A stretch of DNA of 64,000 nucleotides, taken from positions 43,399,437-43,463,436 of the forward strand of contig NW_024041150.1 of NCBI RefSeq assembly GCF_014851395.1. The letters run 5' to 3'. This document shows positions 24,201-34,186 of this stretch, in pieces. The notes under the pieces were generated by a model. That model saw only the letters and a list, made by a program, of their open reading frames with translations. It had not been told where the DNA came from and did not search any database. The DNA is from Micropterus salmoides. Its lineage: Eukaryota; Chordata; Actinopteri; Centrarchiformes; Centrarchidae. Numbering within the stretch: position 1 is the stretch's first letter; every line of letters begins with the position of its first letter. Both the position numbers and the translations under genes were made by a program.

Positions 24201-25298
24201 TAAAAACTGTAGCAAGTTCTTGACTTCATATCTCATATATTCATGAATTAATACCACAGAATGTCTGTATTTTTATACTAAACTTTAATGCTGTAGGCAA
24301 CAAGCAGGAAGTGGGTAGAGGAGAGTTTACACACCCAATTATAAACCTAATAAAAACACAATAAATATCTAAAATAATTTAATTCAATTTAATTATTTTA
24401 CCCAAACACCAGATTTCAATTTACTATTACACTTAGCACAAGTCTCACATTTTAGCCCTTGAGTATTTTGCTACTATAGACTATACACAATCAATCAAAA
24501 ATACATTAATTCAAAATACGTGTTTGATGCACAGATTTGTAAATATATATTTACATATTTTTGGTTTCTAATTTGAGTAAAATTAAATTATAATTAATAA
24601 TTTATATAATTTGAGTCTGATTTGGCATTATATGCGGTTTCTATTTACAATATAATTTAGGTACGATTAGGTTCAAACTGTTCGTTTGCTGTAAAACTGT
24701 AGTTTTGATCTCATTTGATACAAAGTACGGTTTATTACGTCGTATTAGTGTATTGTACAATAAAGTGCAAACATAAACATGTTTTCTTGTGGATTTTTAG
24801 CGTCTCTGCGACACTAAAGTTCTTCATTATTACAATGTTCTGTCACACATTTCACCTTCATCAAAAAATTGCACCTTTTGTTCTTTGCGCTTGGCCTCAT
24901 TGTGATTTTGAGGATTAATTGCGCAGCCCTTGTAAATACCTTTTGTTTAAAACTACTAAAACTAAAACTTTCCTTCTATTTTAAAGAAAAAATACTATTT
25001 GTAGTATATTGTATGAATAGCTACAAATTGTTAACAATTGAATCTGAACACTTGCTGTAATGTATATTTCATTGTTCAATGATGCTCTGTTGTTGTAGCT
25101 AATATGTATTTAATCTGTTGATGCTGTTTGACTGAATTCAGTCTTTGTATTTATATTTTTCACTCTCTAGCTTGCTTCTGCTTTCAAAAATACCAGACAT
25201 GTTTTAGAACTAATCTTTGAGACAACACGGAGACAAACATTCACACTTTAAGTATAGTTTTACTTACCTAGCAGCCACGGTACAGATGAGTCCTCCAT
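15182..25298 (-). CDS. Fc-receptor-like two-Ig-domain inhibitory receptor, gene 2 (intact)
   Basis: Eight coding exons: 25298-25268, 22801-22766, 21913-21650 (D1), 21571-21326 (D2), 20035-19865 (stalk and TM), 19029-18928, 16463-16374 and 15225-15182. They total 984 nt and encode 327 aa, every internal junction being GT-AG at phase 1. The signal core is SVPWLLVLTSLLSC. D1 has cysteines in LSC, TQCG, SSC and VYWC; D2 has LHC and YKC. A Pro/Ser stalk precedes an uncharged TM of about 20 residues ending VRR. The tail carries ITYSDV, VSYGQI and VVYSSL, each fitting [SIVL]xYxx[ILV], so inhibitory signalling through SH2 phosphatases is expected. YSAV and YGQI are seven residues apart, resembling ITAM spacing with Val in place of Leu. 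Two-domain architecture and short signal exon resemble FcgammaR/FCRL genes; the ligand is unknown and IgM or another Ig is only a guess. Confidence 0.85.
15545..15965 (+). pseudogene. Truncated Tc1/mariner-like transposase relic
   Basis: An ORF at 15608 begins MTGRGPLCLSQFKGNV, followed by a helix-turn-helix-like LGLSKSTVDNVVKRF. This is the N-terminal DNA-binding part of a Tc3/Tc1-type transposase. Downstream text (NMQPETVLRKEEAIHQ) is in another frame. The DDE catalytic region is missing. The relic lies in the last intron of gene 2. Confidence 0.5.
15970..16312 (+). repeat. LINE 3' end (Rex1/L2-like)
   Basis: Plus-strand AAGGACAGGACCCACCCAGC and GCCGCACCACCAGACTGCAG are typical of the C-terminal coding end of fish CR1-clade LINEs. 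They are followed by an AT-rich 3' UTR ending in a short CTATCTACCTATC simple repeat. The fragment is 5'-truncated, as is common for LINE insertions. Confidence 0.55.
16480..18375. other. Gene 2 tail intron, paralogous to gene 3, no gene seen
   Basis: Positions 16480-16880 align with 34330-35400 in the corresponding intron of gene 3, sharing AGAATTATAATAAGTTG and GGTGAAAGACCAA. The rest, 16900-18375, is AT-rich. It includes a LINE-type 3' end at about 17640-17680 (CCCCTTTGGGGGATCAATAA). A small plus-strand ORF at 17929-18120 has no recognisable domain. Confidence 0.45.
18380..18845 (+). repeat. Probable retroelement fragment in gene 2 intron
   Basis: The stretch ends in a segment rich in CCTGCCTCTTGCCTTTGC and CTGTTGTTTGACATTAAC, resembling 1040-1140 in gene 1 and loosely 3870-4000. 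Several short ORFs overlap in different frames without a domain. It is likely the 3' part of a retroelement; the family is not recognised. Confidence 0.3.
18928..19029 (-). other. Gene 2 tail exon 1 with intact ITIM ITYSDV
   Basis: This 102-nt exon is phase 1 to phase 1 and encodes an acidic stretch (EEEFGDDDIADD), then ITYSDVKI and a basic end (QPIRRSK). I-T-Y-S-D-V fits the ITIM consensus. It is the only copy of the three in which this motif is complete. Confidence 0.75.
19137..19651. mobile_element. TTAA-flanked MITE in gene 2 intron
   Basis: The 515-bp element has perfect 12-bp inverted ends AGGAGACCTATT (19137-19148 and inverted at 19640-19651) and TTAA on each side (19133-19136, 19652-19655). 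The paralogous introns of gene 1 (about 2186-2200) and gene 3 (about 36950-36965) read TTTTATTAACAAC with a single TTAA, the empty site. TTAA target duplication suggests piggyBac-type mobilisation. No transposase is present. Confidence 0.85.
20060..21110. other. Gene 2 intron with hAT-like and SINE fragments
   Basis: Positions 20072-20130 (CCTGAATAGTTGAAGATTTG) match the end of a hAT-like MITE also seen at 30406-30480. Positions 20970-21090 carry a decayed tRNA-SINE body (GTGGGAGACCCAGGTTAAAT). No coding exon is visible. Confidence 0.4.
22802..25267. other. Gene 2 intron 1, no gene seen
   Basis: This is AT-rich sequence. The part near 24690-24950 is shared with intron 1 of genes 1 and 3, showing that the first intron was duplicated with the gene. 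No other exons were detected. Confidence 0.5.
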
Positions 25299-25363
25299 TT
25301 TAAAGCTTGGTCAACTGAGATCAGCACATACAGTCACCAGTCACACCAAGTAAAACCCACCTC

Positions 25364-25373
25364 CTTCCTCTTT
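25364..25373 (-). promoter_or_regulatory. PU.1/ETS-like site upstream of gene 2
   Basis: The minus strand reads AAAGAGGAAG 66-75 bp upstream of the gene 2 ATG, in the same conserved context (ACACCAAGTAAAACCCACCT on the plus strand) as genes 1 and 3. Confidence 0.5.
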
Positions 25374-25379
25374 CTGTGT

Positions 25380-28080
25380 CACTGTTACTGTTGTGGTTTT
25401 CTCTTTCTTGCTCTATAAAATGTCACACAAGGTGAACAGAATAACTGACCATGTTGTGCACAACTGACATCAGAAACTCTTTAAACAGCAAGATCACACT
25501 GAAGTGGGGTTCACCTGGACAGGTAACTAATCTATCACAGTCACATGGCTGACACATACTAAGAGACCAATCACACCTCTGAACAATGTAGAGTTTCTAA
25601 TAAACCTGTTTGTCTTTGGACTGTGAGAGGACACAGACAGCAAGGCTGGGCAGATCTCTGTATCAACTCACTAAATATAATATATTATGATGATGTCATA
25701 GCAGCAGCTCCGTTAGTTTAAAATGAAATCTTCTACCTGCAGACCTGCAAATGTCTGGTGTGATTCCATTAGTGGAAATATAAGAAAGTTACATCTATGA
25801 TGTCTAAATATCTGGTTTACAACCACTCTGTTTTTGCTGTTGTCAAGCCTCCTTTAGAGAGGGGGTTGTAGCCAATTCCGGGGTCTGGTCACTGCCACGC
25901 AGGCCACTGGTCGCTGCCACCAGAGGCGCTAAAGACAGTGGCTGCTGGTTACAAGTAGTATGTAGCTGCAGTACTGGAGTCTTTCAGGACCGCAACCCTA
26001 GGACCGGAACTGCATTTGTAGGACCCTCGTTTCCTTGAATACTGCCAGCTAGCAGGCTGGTTAGCTATGTTACTCTTGACAGCCCCCTGAAGCCAATTAC
26101 TCTTACCCTAACCATCACAGGGGCTGTGCCTAAACCTAAAGTTATTGATAATGTCAACCGGTGAACTCAACAGCTGCGCACATCAACCTCACGGCCGACG
26201 TCCGAGGAGATAGGGTTAACCTCCTTTGTGTTGCTGTGCATCACCACCATCACTCCACTACTGTCGCAAAAGAACTACAGTCCCAGTTCTGCGGCTTCAG
26301 AACAGGGGGGGTCCTGAAACTGCAGCCTATGGTACTGCAGCTTTATAATATTGCTGGTCACTGCCACTAGAGGCAAGTACCCCTGACTGCAGGGTGCAGA
26401 TCAGGGCAGTGCTCAACGACGTCACATGCAACACGCTGTCGTATGGAAGTCAACAAAGAGCCCAGGGGTTAGCTCGGGTTAGCTCATACTTGCTAACCAT
26501 CCAGATTTTTACGGGAAACTCACGTTTATCATTGCCATCTCGTTATTGCCATGTTTTCCGCCCAGGGACACAAGTCTTTTGGCACTGTACTCTGCGCAGC
26601 GTGTATTATTAGCTGTTTCTGGACAGAAAAGTAACCTTAATAATACATTTAACACAGACAAAAAAGAAAATGTTTGACAACTCATGACACATGGCTTCAC
26701 TTGTGCCACACAAAAAAGGCAAAGATAAATTAAAAGTGACTGTTGTCAACCGCCTCTGCCTTTTATTTATACAGTCTATAGTCTCCACGGAGCTTCTCGG
26801 AAAGGCCTTGCTCAACATGGGTGTGGTCAAACTTTTAGCGCTCCACTACTTTATTCACAGGTTAGCGGCCCGGTCTTTTGTGACACACGAGGCGCTTCTC
26901 AAAGTCAAGGAATGATCCCTCAACGGCTAAAATTCAAGGATGCTATTTCATCGAATCCCTCCTAAGGACTGTTCCAATGTCTAAGATCTTTGTGCACAAC
27001 GCTGTGCCAGTTCGATGTAGGACGTCAACCCTATAGCAGCGATCTGGTTTACCTGAATGTTAAACCAACTTAACTTTGGATGGTGTGGTGTTGGGTTGTT
27101 TCACAGACACAAATGACTACTTTCACATCAGCATTCTCGACCTTTTAATGAACATTTTCAAGAAGCAACATGTTCAACTGTGACAGAGTTACACTGGCTT
27201 CCTGCGCCCCACCCAGAAAACACAACATAAGCCCACCTGATGACATTCTCAACAGGTAAAATACCAAAGAGATTAAATCACACCACAGATGCTATCTGGC
27301 TGCACCAGTGGTGGATTGTAATTAATTACATTTACTCAAGTACAATGTAGACGTGCAGAATCTTCACTGTAGTATTTCCATTAGATGCTACTTTATTCTT
27401 TTACTCCGCTATATCTCAGAGAAATAATATACTTTTTACTACATTTCTAAATTCACTGTTCTTTGCAGAGTGAAATAATAAATCCTGATGTATTATTAAA
27501 GATCAAACTTCCCAGCAGTAAAATAATTTAAATAACCTCCCTCACCTGCTGTATTAATATAAACACATTAATTCATTAGTAATAAAAATCCAGTGTTATA
27601 TTGTGAGGTTGTCCTTTTTTTTTCTTCAAAAATATACACATTTACACAAGGACATTTAAGCAAATTGCAACGTGAAGGTACTTTATGAAAGCCAGTAGGT
27701 CGTGTAGTTTCCCCATCATGATCCTAGCCTGCCACCTAGTGACCGTTTCAGACAATTGCTCCTTCAGGTGTGTGTTCAGAAAAGGTGTTGTGAAAATAAA
27801 ATTGATATGTTGTTTGTAGGCTGGAAATAGAGCTGGTGAGTTATAAGACTGCCAGAGGTATCAGCGTTGAGTCATCACAGGATTATAAATCCTGCGCCCC
27901 TTCTCTACTTTTGATTGGCTTTTCCCTTCTTCCATGAGAGGGTTTTTGGGAAAACACAAACACACACACAGATATAAATGCATCCGACAAAATATTGTCC
28001 TGTTGAATGTTAGGTGCACGAGTGTGTCCAAGAAAAAAATTTAATCACACTGGACAGATTTTTGGGCGCACACTGGTGGG
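25380..28080. other. Intergenic block of DNA-element repeats
   Basis: No gene is seen. Positions 25870-26420 contain repeated GGTCACTGCCAC motifs. Positions 26416-26600 match part of the MITE at 1568-1700. Positions 27305-27740 resemble a very common teleost MITE (GGTGGATTGTAATTAATTAC, then CATTTACTCAAGTAC and GTATTTCCATTAGATGCTAC). The ORFs at 26161-26915 look like repeat translations. Confidence 0.4.
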
Positions 28081-28569
28081 CTTTTTCACTTTGAAAAATT
28101 ATGACATGCATAAAAAAAATATGTGACACTATAAAGCACAATAACAGTATATTCTAACCTTCTATCATTTCCCAAACACATATGTAAATGATTGTAAACA
28201 GGAACACTTGCAGGTAAATGTTTGTCTTTATTTGAATCACTGCACAAACAAAAAATGGCCAAAACTTCATTACAGTGAAAACAAAACTGAGATGATGACC
28301 AGCCTGGACCATCTACAGCCCCAATAACAACAACACGCAGGCCTACACAGATGGGGGCGTGGGAGGGGGAATCAAACCAGGACAAGATCCCCACAAGTCC
28401 AGTCAGGACAGCCACACCACAGCTCTGAACGCTGGAAAACTGAAAGTGATCTTGAGACTGTCCCATGAGCCAGTAGGTTAATGCCCTGCAGATCACCAGG
28501 AGCCCAGGTGCACACACATTCAAACACACTCACCTATGGACCTTTTCCAGATGTATTCTCCACAGATAC

Positions 28570-28884
28570 AATGAGGACACTCCTGGATAACCGCAACAGC
28601 CTTTTTACTAGCTTGACACAAAAATCTATTAATCGACTCCACACTGTCCAGAACGCAGCTGCCAGCCTTTTAACCAGAACAGAGAAATATGATCAAATGG
28701 CTCCCAGTATGTTTTAGAGTAGACTTTAAAATGTTATTGATCACTTCTAAAGCTCTTCATGGCCTCTCGCCCTGTTATATCTCTGACCTTTTAGTCCCAT
28801 ACGCACCGGCATGTACTTTGAGATCCTCGGGCAGAGGTCTGCTGTCTGTTCCAGAGTCTCGACTGTAAACTAAAGCGTCAACAC
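28570..28884 (+). pseudogene. L2 LINE fragment, 5' part of interrupted copy
   Basis: Plus-strand translation reads NSLFTSLTQKSINRLHTVQN, then LLTRTEKYD and later text matching the C-terminal reverse-transcriptase region of the L2 at 39057-40730 (NSLFTCLTQKSIDRLQTFQN). It stops at GACTGTAAACTAAAG, where a minus-strand Rex1 begins. Its 3' continuation appears at 31018-31240. Confidence 0.7.
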
Positions 28885-29990
28885 GGGCCTTCCAGCTTAG
28901 TGCACTGTCGATATGTACACCAAGATACCAAGAGAAAACCTGAGTGTCGGGTAAGTTTTTGATGAGTACAGTCCCGGGGTCACCTGCAGCCTTTGGGACA
29001 AACACCATCTCCTCAGGCTTGGTCACATTTAACACACAGATAGACACCACTGGACACATTCCTGAGTTTCTGTATGATAAGCTGCTGGACTTCTGTCCTC
29101 GTGCATAAGGCCGAGGATTGCTGTATCATCTGAAAACTTGATCATGTAATTGTCAGAGTGGAGTCTAGTGCAGTCATTAGTGTAAAGTGTAAAAAGGAGA
29201 GCTGATCTGGGCTCAGAGAGAGCATTGTTTACTCTGACCTGTTGAGAACAGTTTGTTAAAAAAGTACAGCAGTATAATAAATAAAAATAATAAAAATACC
29301 AGAGACTAAAAGCAGCAACATGTTTCAGTTTCTGGATGAGCATTTCAGGCTGCAGAGTGTTAAAAGCTGAACTAAAATCAACAGACAAAATGCCTGCTGA
29401 GCTGTTTGCTGAGCAGGTGTAAAATGCTGCTGCTTACAAACAAACTGAAAGGGATCTGAAAGCTCACCAACATCTTGCTTAAGAAACGACACCATTATCC
29501 TCTCAAGACATTTCATGACAACAGAGGTCAGAGCCACAGGCCTGAAATCATTATTCACCTTTGGGTAAGGTTTTTTAGTTACAGGTGCAATTACTGATTT
29601 CTTCCACAAGGTGGGGATGGTGTGTGAGTCTGCTGAGTTTTCAAAGATGGGGCTCTGTGCAGCTGTCTGCTCCTCTGCTCATGTCTTCAGGAGGAATGCA
29701 GATATTTCATCAGGCCCTGAGGCTTCGAAAGTCTTTAAAAACTGATCGGACCTCCATCTTTGAGCTGGTGTCATGTTAGTGTTTACCTTCACAGTGTCCC
29801 ATAGTTTATTTTACATAAATTTCTGTAAACCTTTGTTCAATTAATAATTTATGTCTCCTCCTGGCTTCCCTGAGCAAGTGATTAAGCTCTATTTCTACAG
29901 TTTTCAGTTGTGCTCTGTCCTGGTTCTTAAAGGCCAATGTCTTGCAGTTGATATAGTCTTTAATCTCCCTAGTTATATATGGTTTGTTGT
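28885..29990 (-). pseudogene. Rex1-like LINE reverse transcriptase fragment
   Basis: Minus-strand ORF pieces give NDFRPVALTSVVMKCLERI, then SVDFSSAFNTLQPEMLIQKL, FSDDTAILGLMHE and LGVHIDSALSWKARVDA, the conserved order of reverse-transcriptase blocks in Rex1/Babar (CR1 clade) elements. The catalytic F/YADD motif is FSDD here. Frames are broken several times. The fragment sits inside an L2 copy of opposite orientation. An N-terminal piece (KDYINCKTLAFKNQDRAQLK, 29806-30060) runs into the hAT-like repeat. Confidence 0.7.
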
Positions 29991-30520
29991 AGGGCTGACC
30001 CAAGCGGGAAGCTTCCGGTCTACAATATGAAGCCGATGCGGAAGTCACTGAAACCTGCATTCTATTGAAAATCCAGCAGGGGGCGACTCTTCTGGTTGCA
30101 AAAAGAAGCCCGGCTCCTGATTTATTACCTCAGTAAATTTACATTTAGTTTTAAGCCTGTTGTTCGCTAGACAAAGTTATCAGCCCAGTTAAAATGACAT
30201 TTACCGTAAATTACAGTTTCACCTAGCTAAGCATGCTAGCTAGCTCTGCACACGGCCGTTGGTCACTTCCGGGCACTTCCTGGTTGCAAAAACTCGACAT
30301 GGCGGCGCCCTATCAGCCAAACTCGAGGTTTCAAAACGGCAGTCCACAAACCAACGTTGATGTCACGACGACTACGTCCATTTCTTTAATACTATGGGTT
30401 GACCCCCAATAGTCGAAGATTCGATGCTTCGATGGGCGGAGCCTGATTTCTCTCTCAGCCAATCTCACAGTCGAAGCTTGGCAGCGAAACGAGGATCATG
30501 CCATTTTGGCGATATGGGGG
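29991..30520. mobile_element. hAT-like MITE interrupted by repeat copy B
   Basis: A GGGCTGACCC terminus at about 29992 is separated from its probable continuation TTGACCCCCAATAGTCGAAG (30406 on) by an inverted copy of the 13163-13592 repeat (30008-30398). The near-repeat GCTGACCC/GTTGACCC at the two junctions could be a target duplication of about 8 bp. Confidence 0.45.
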
Positions 30521-30732
30521 TGCTTAACGTCTGCTTTTACATAGAACTACCAGTTTTCTCCCAATAAGTTAATATACAGCCTATTACAATATACATTTCA
30601 ATGATTAATGCTGTAAATAAACATTTAAAAAGAATAAAAATTTCAATAAATGTTTTTAAAAGTGCGTAAATAAATCTAAAATTGTTACCCTAACACTGGG
30701 TAGTGCACATGTGTAGGCGTGGCGTGGCGTAG

Positions 30733-30745
30733 CGTGCGTGCGTGC

Positions 30746-30830
<85 letters not shown>
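30733..30830. repeat. (CGTG)n/(GT)n microsatellite
   Basis: A short CGTG run grades into an almost pure GT array of about 90 bp with one GTGGTG interruption at 30780. It gives spurious long ORFs of alternating Cys-Val or Thr-His. Confidence 0.95.
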
Positions 30831-30831
<1 letters not shown>

Positions 30832-31017
30832 GAAAGAGGAACACTTGCTGAAGAGACTGAGCCACAGCTTCTCTGGTGCTTGATGAACCACACAAAGAAG
30901 ATTAGATCATTTTTAAAGAGCCGGCTACTTGAAATAGACCCGTGAGGAACCGCAACATGCATGTAGTTGTTGGCAGCACGGCATGCATGCAAAACTCACA
31001 CAAGACCGGTGAATGGT

Positions 31018-31246
31018 AGGTTAGAACTCTTTTAAGTCCCTTCTTAAAACATACTTTTATAGGAGAGCTTTTCCCGATCTTATTTGACTTTATTTTATCC
31101 CTTTTATTTTATTGTATTTGACTAATTTTATATTAAATTTTCATGCTCTTATCTTTTTTTTGTATTATTCTTTACACTTGTTAAAGCACTTTGTAACTTG
31201 TTTTTGAAAAGTGCTCTACAAATAAGGATTATTATTATTATTGTAT

Positions 31247-31249
<3 letters not shown>
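31018..31249 (+). repeat. L2 LINE 3' end, continuation of interrupted copy
   Basis: The sequence from AACTCTTTTAAGTCCCTTCT through GTGCTCTACAAATAAGGATT and ATTATTATTATT is the inverted equivalent of 38889-39120, the 3' end of the L2 in gene 3. With 28570-28884 it forms one L2 copy split by later insertions and missing about 100 bp at the junction. Confidence 0.75.

Positions 31250-31286
<37 letters not shown>
31250..31286. repeat. (GA)n microsatellite
   Basis: About 18 GA units lie directly after the ATT-repeat tail of the L2 fragment. Confidence 0.95.
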
Positions 31287-31288
<2 letters not shown>

Positions 31289-31432
31289 AGGCTCTTCAAA
31301 AAGCTCCAGTTTAGCTGGACATTTACAATGTAAGTTGAATGAATAGAGACTGCAGCTCGACAGTTTCTCAAGATTAAAGCAGAGCTACCCCAATGTTACG
31401 AAACCTTCTGGGCAGATACAGGGGTCTTAGAC

Positions 31433-31640
31433 TCAAGTAAATAAGTTCAACATTGGGTTTACAAATAGTCTTGTATGTTGTCTGCACCATTTGTCACAGA
31501 TGCCCTGACCTCTGTCTTTCCCCAACGCCTCACTGCTTTCAGAGCGGATAAGAGAAAAACCCTCCACCTCGCACAGTGAGTCAGGAACATCAGGATGCAT
31601 CCATGTCTCAATAAACACCATGATAGATGACTAACGGACC
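31433..31640 (-). pseudogene. Rex1-like LINE endonuclease fragment
   Basis: The minus strand reads FIETWMHPDVPDSLCEVEGF, then IRSESSEALGKDRGQGICD and KWCRQHTRLFVNP, matching the central apurinic endonuclease region of Rex1-type elements (TETWLHPDIPDS, GGGICV, WCRQ). Frames are interrupted. It may belong to the same element as 28885-30060, displaced by later insertions. Confidence 0.55.
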
Positions 31641-32039
31641 TTGTTGCAGGCCGCAGCGTTGGTCCGCAACTCGTCCGTTTTCCAACTAAACTGAGCTAAA
31701 GTTAACAGCAGCAGCTAGAAGCACTCACGTCCTGTCTCCACCTGAGCTTTGGAGGAACGTTGTTTTTAACATGCTGTTTTAATCAGCTGATCCATTTGTT
31801 TTGGTGAGGAGGAGACCGACTTCACATCCTTGCAGAAACCTCCTTATTGATGAAACCTTAAAACAATAACTCCAGGCCTGTTATTTATCTTGACTCTATC
31901 AGCTGTTAGCACACCGGAGGACTGACTGCACACCAGATGAGCTATAAATATAATGTATATATGATCTCAATCCGACATCAACAAAACTTGTTTTGCTTTC
32001 TGGGTGGTGTTTGTAATTTATTGGTCTGATAATGTCATT

Positions 32040-33990
32040 GAGTCAGCGAAGGAAAAGAGACGAGCAGCAGCAGTAAACCCATAATGGTAAAGTTTGGAAA
32101 TCAGATTTGTATCGACTGTATCAAATGCCTTTGATAATTCTTTGATAAATCAATTTACCATTTGGAAATATAGTTTGTATACCAAATCCACCTAGCTCAA
32201 GTCATTGCTCTTAGATAACATACTTACTCATTTATTCCAGCATCCTTTGCATTATGCTTCATTGCACTGTGTACATGTGTACATGTATGTGTACCTGTAT
32301 ATCACATCCACCCCCGACATGTACAAACTCCTGCATCCTTTGCACTCTGCACTATTTGTCAGTATGTCTATATTGTTTTTGTTCATAGTGTGTATATTTG
32401 TGTTGTCTACACTGAAGTCTGTGTCTGATTTTATTTTATTTTTATTATTGTGATTTTGTATTTTTGTATGAGTAAGCACATCATGAGCAATGTACAGTCC
32501 AGTTATTGTCCAATGCTTTGGATTTGTTGTTTATAAGTATGTTGGGTGTTTTTGCCAATATTCATATTGATGTTTATACACGATATTGTTATCATTCAGG
32601 TGTTCATGCATAACTTTTCCAAAACTTTAGAAAAGCAGGTAAAATAGAAATTGGTCGGCAATCAGTGAAAAGACTAGGATCTACTTTTTAATAATGATAT
32701 GACCTTTGCAACTTTCAGATTGTGGAGACACTTTTCCTTGTGCAAATACAAGAATCAAAAATTACTATGGGCTTAAGTGAATTTTGCAAATGTTTATTGA
32801 ACACATAAAAGTGAATACATAGAAATATAGATTCCAATAAATGCCATAAGATACAAAACATTCAAATATAACAAACACAATATAACAAGAAATTTGTTAG
32901 ATAATAAATGTTTGAATAAGATGAATTATTAATAACTATCAGATGCAAGGAGTGATACTTAAAACGAATATCAGAGAATACTTGATTGTTAAAAGTAACC
33001 CAATTCTTAGAAGTATTAAATGTTGGAAATGAGATTTAATCAGTTTTAGTTAGAATATAATAAATGCAAATTATCAGACTGACCAAACGACCTAATATGT
33101 TCTCAGATGAGTACCAAACACAGAACAATCACTTATTCAGTAATCGAGATCACATAAACCTCTAGGGCTCCCTGTCCCAATAAGCCTGGTATTTTCCACA
33201 CGGTCAACTCTCTGTTCCTCGACTCTTGCAGATAAACAAAAGAAATAACCCCTCCCTTAGCTGCAACAATCTTCAATTGTTACTTTTCTCATTGCCTGTT
33301 TCCGCCAACATCTCTGTTTCCTTGTCAAATTCTCATGCGTCCTTTTTTTTGGCTGCAATTTCCTGTTGAACAAGAGCATGTGTAATAAGACATAATTCCC
33401 TTTCAATCATGGAAACTAAATTTACTGAAGCTGTAAGTTTGTTTTTGTTTCATGTGTCATTAGCCATTGTGCCACCAAATTGCCATGTGAATTTTAAGGT
33501 GATTTTTGGAATGTCACAAAAAAGTAAATCCAATTGTATATGCGTTTCCATCAGCTGGTTTGGAGCGAATAAACCAGGCTATGGCGAGCGTAGTTACATC
33601 AGTAGTTGACATTACACATGGCTTTAATAAACAAGACGTTTGGGTTCCAAGCCAGAAACAAAACCAGTCGCATGGACCTGAGGGCCATTGATCTGAAGTG
33701 TGTTTAAAGTGGGCAAACTGCTGCCAGCCATGTCTCCGCTCATTATGGCAATATCCGGCAAGACGCCCAGAGCGGAAACAGCTGATCAGACCTAACTTAC
33801 AAGTTCGCTACGTCAGAACTTCGGAAATTTAGCGTATTTACTCTTTTTCGCGAAAGGCAAAAACCACCTCAAGCGAGCGTAAAAACTTTCTTGAGAAATT
33901 AAGGAATTTTGCCGTTTCCATCAACCTTTTCTGATGCGATACTTCAAAATGTGCATGAAAAAAGCGTTGATGGAAACAAGGCTATTGTCA
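32040..33990. other. LINE debris and a MITE-like block, no gene seen
   Basis: Positions 32085-32165 and 32600-32700 on the minus strand resemble decayed LINE reverse-transcriptase segments (FDTVD-like and RPISIL-like). They flank a block at 32170-32590 that looks like a Rex1-type 3' UTR. Positions 33680-33985 are a repeat with GTTTCCATCAA and GTTGATGGAAAC near its right end. A short ORF at 33409-33691 has no domain. Confidence 0.35.
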
Positions 33991-34097
33991 CAATCACATG
34001 CCAGATGAGTTAGTACTTTAACACAGTCAGGAGTCATTGTCCGGTTTATTGAAACACTTGTTTCTTTTGTCCATCTAATGCGGTCACACATCAAAAG

Positions 34098-34177
34098 CCA
34101 CAACACAAATTCAAAAACCACAACGGAAATACAAACACCACAACACGAATACAAACAGCACAACACAAATACAAACA
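34098..34177. repeat. 20-bp minisatellite, four copies
   Basis: The unit CCACAACACAAATACAAACA repeats four times at exactly 20-bp spacing with one to four substitutions per unit. It ends 10 bp downstream of the predicted read-through stop of gene 3, where gene 2 has its last intron. Confidence 0.9.
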
Positions 34178-34186
34178 TCACATTAT

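Noticed and set aside
30656..30992. Several ORFs of Thr-His or Cys-Val repeats
   Set aside because: They are translations of the GT microsatellite.
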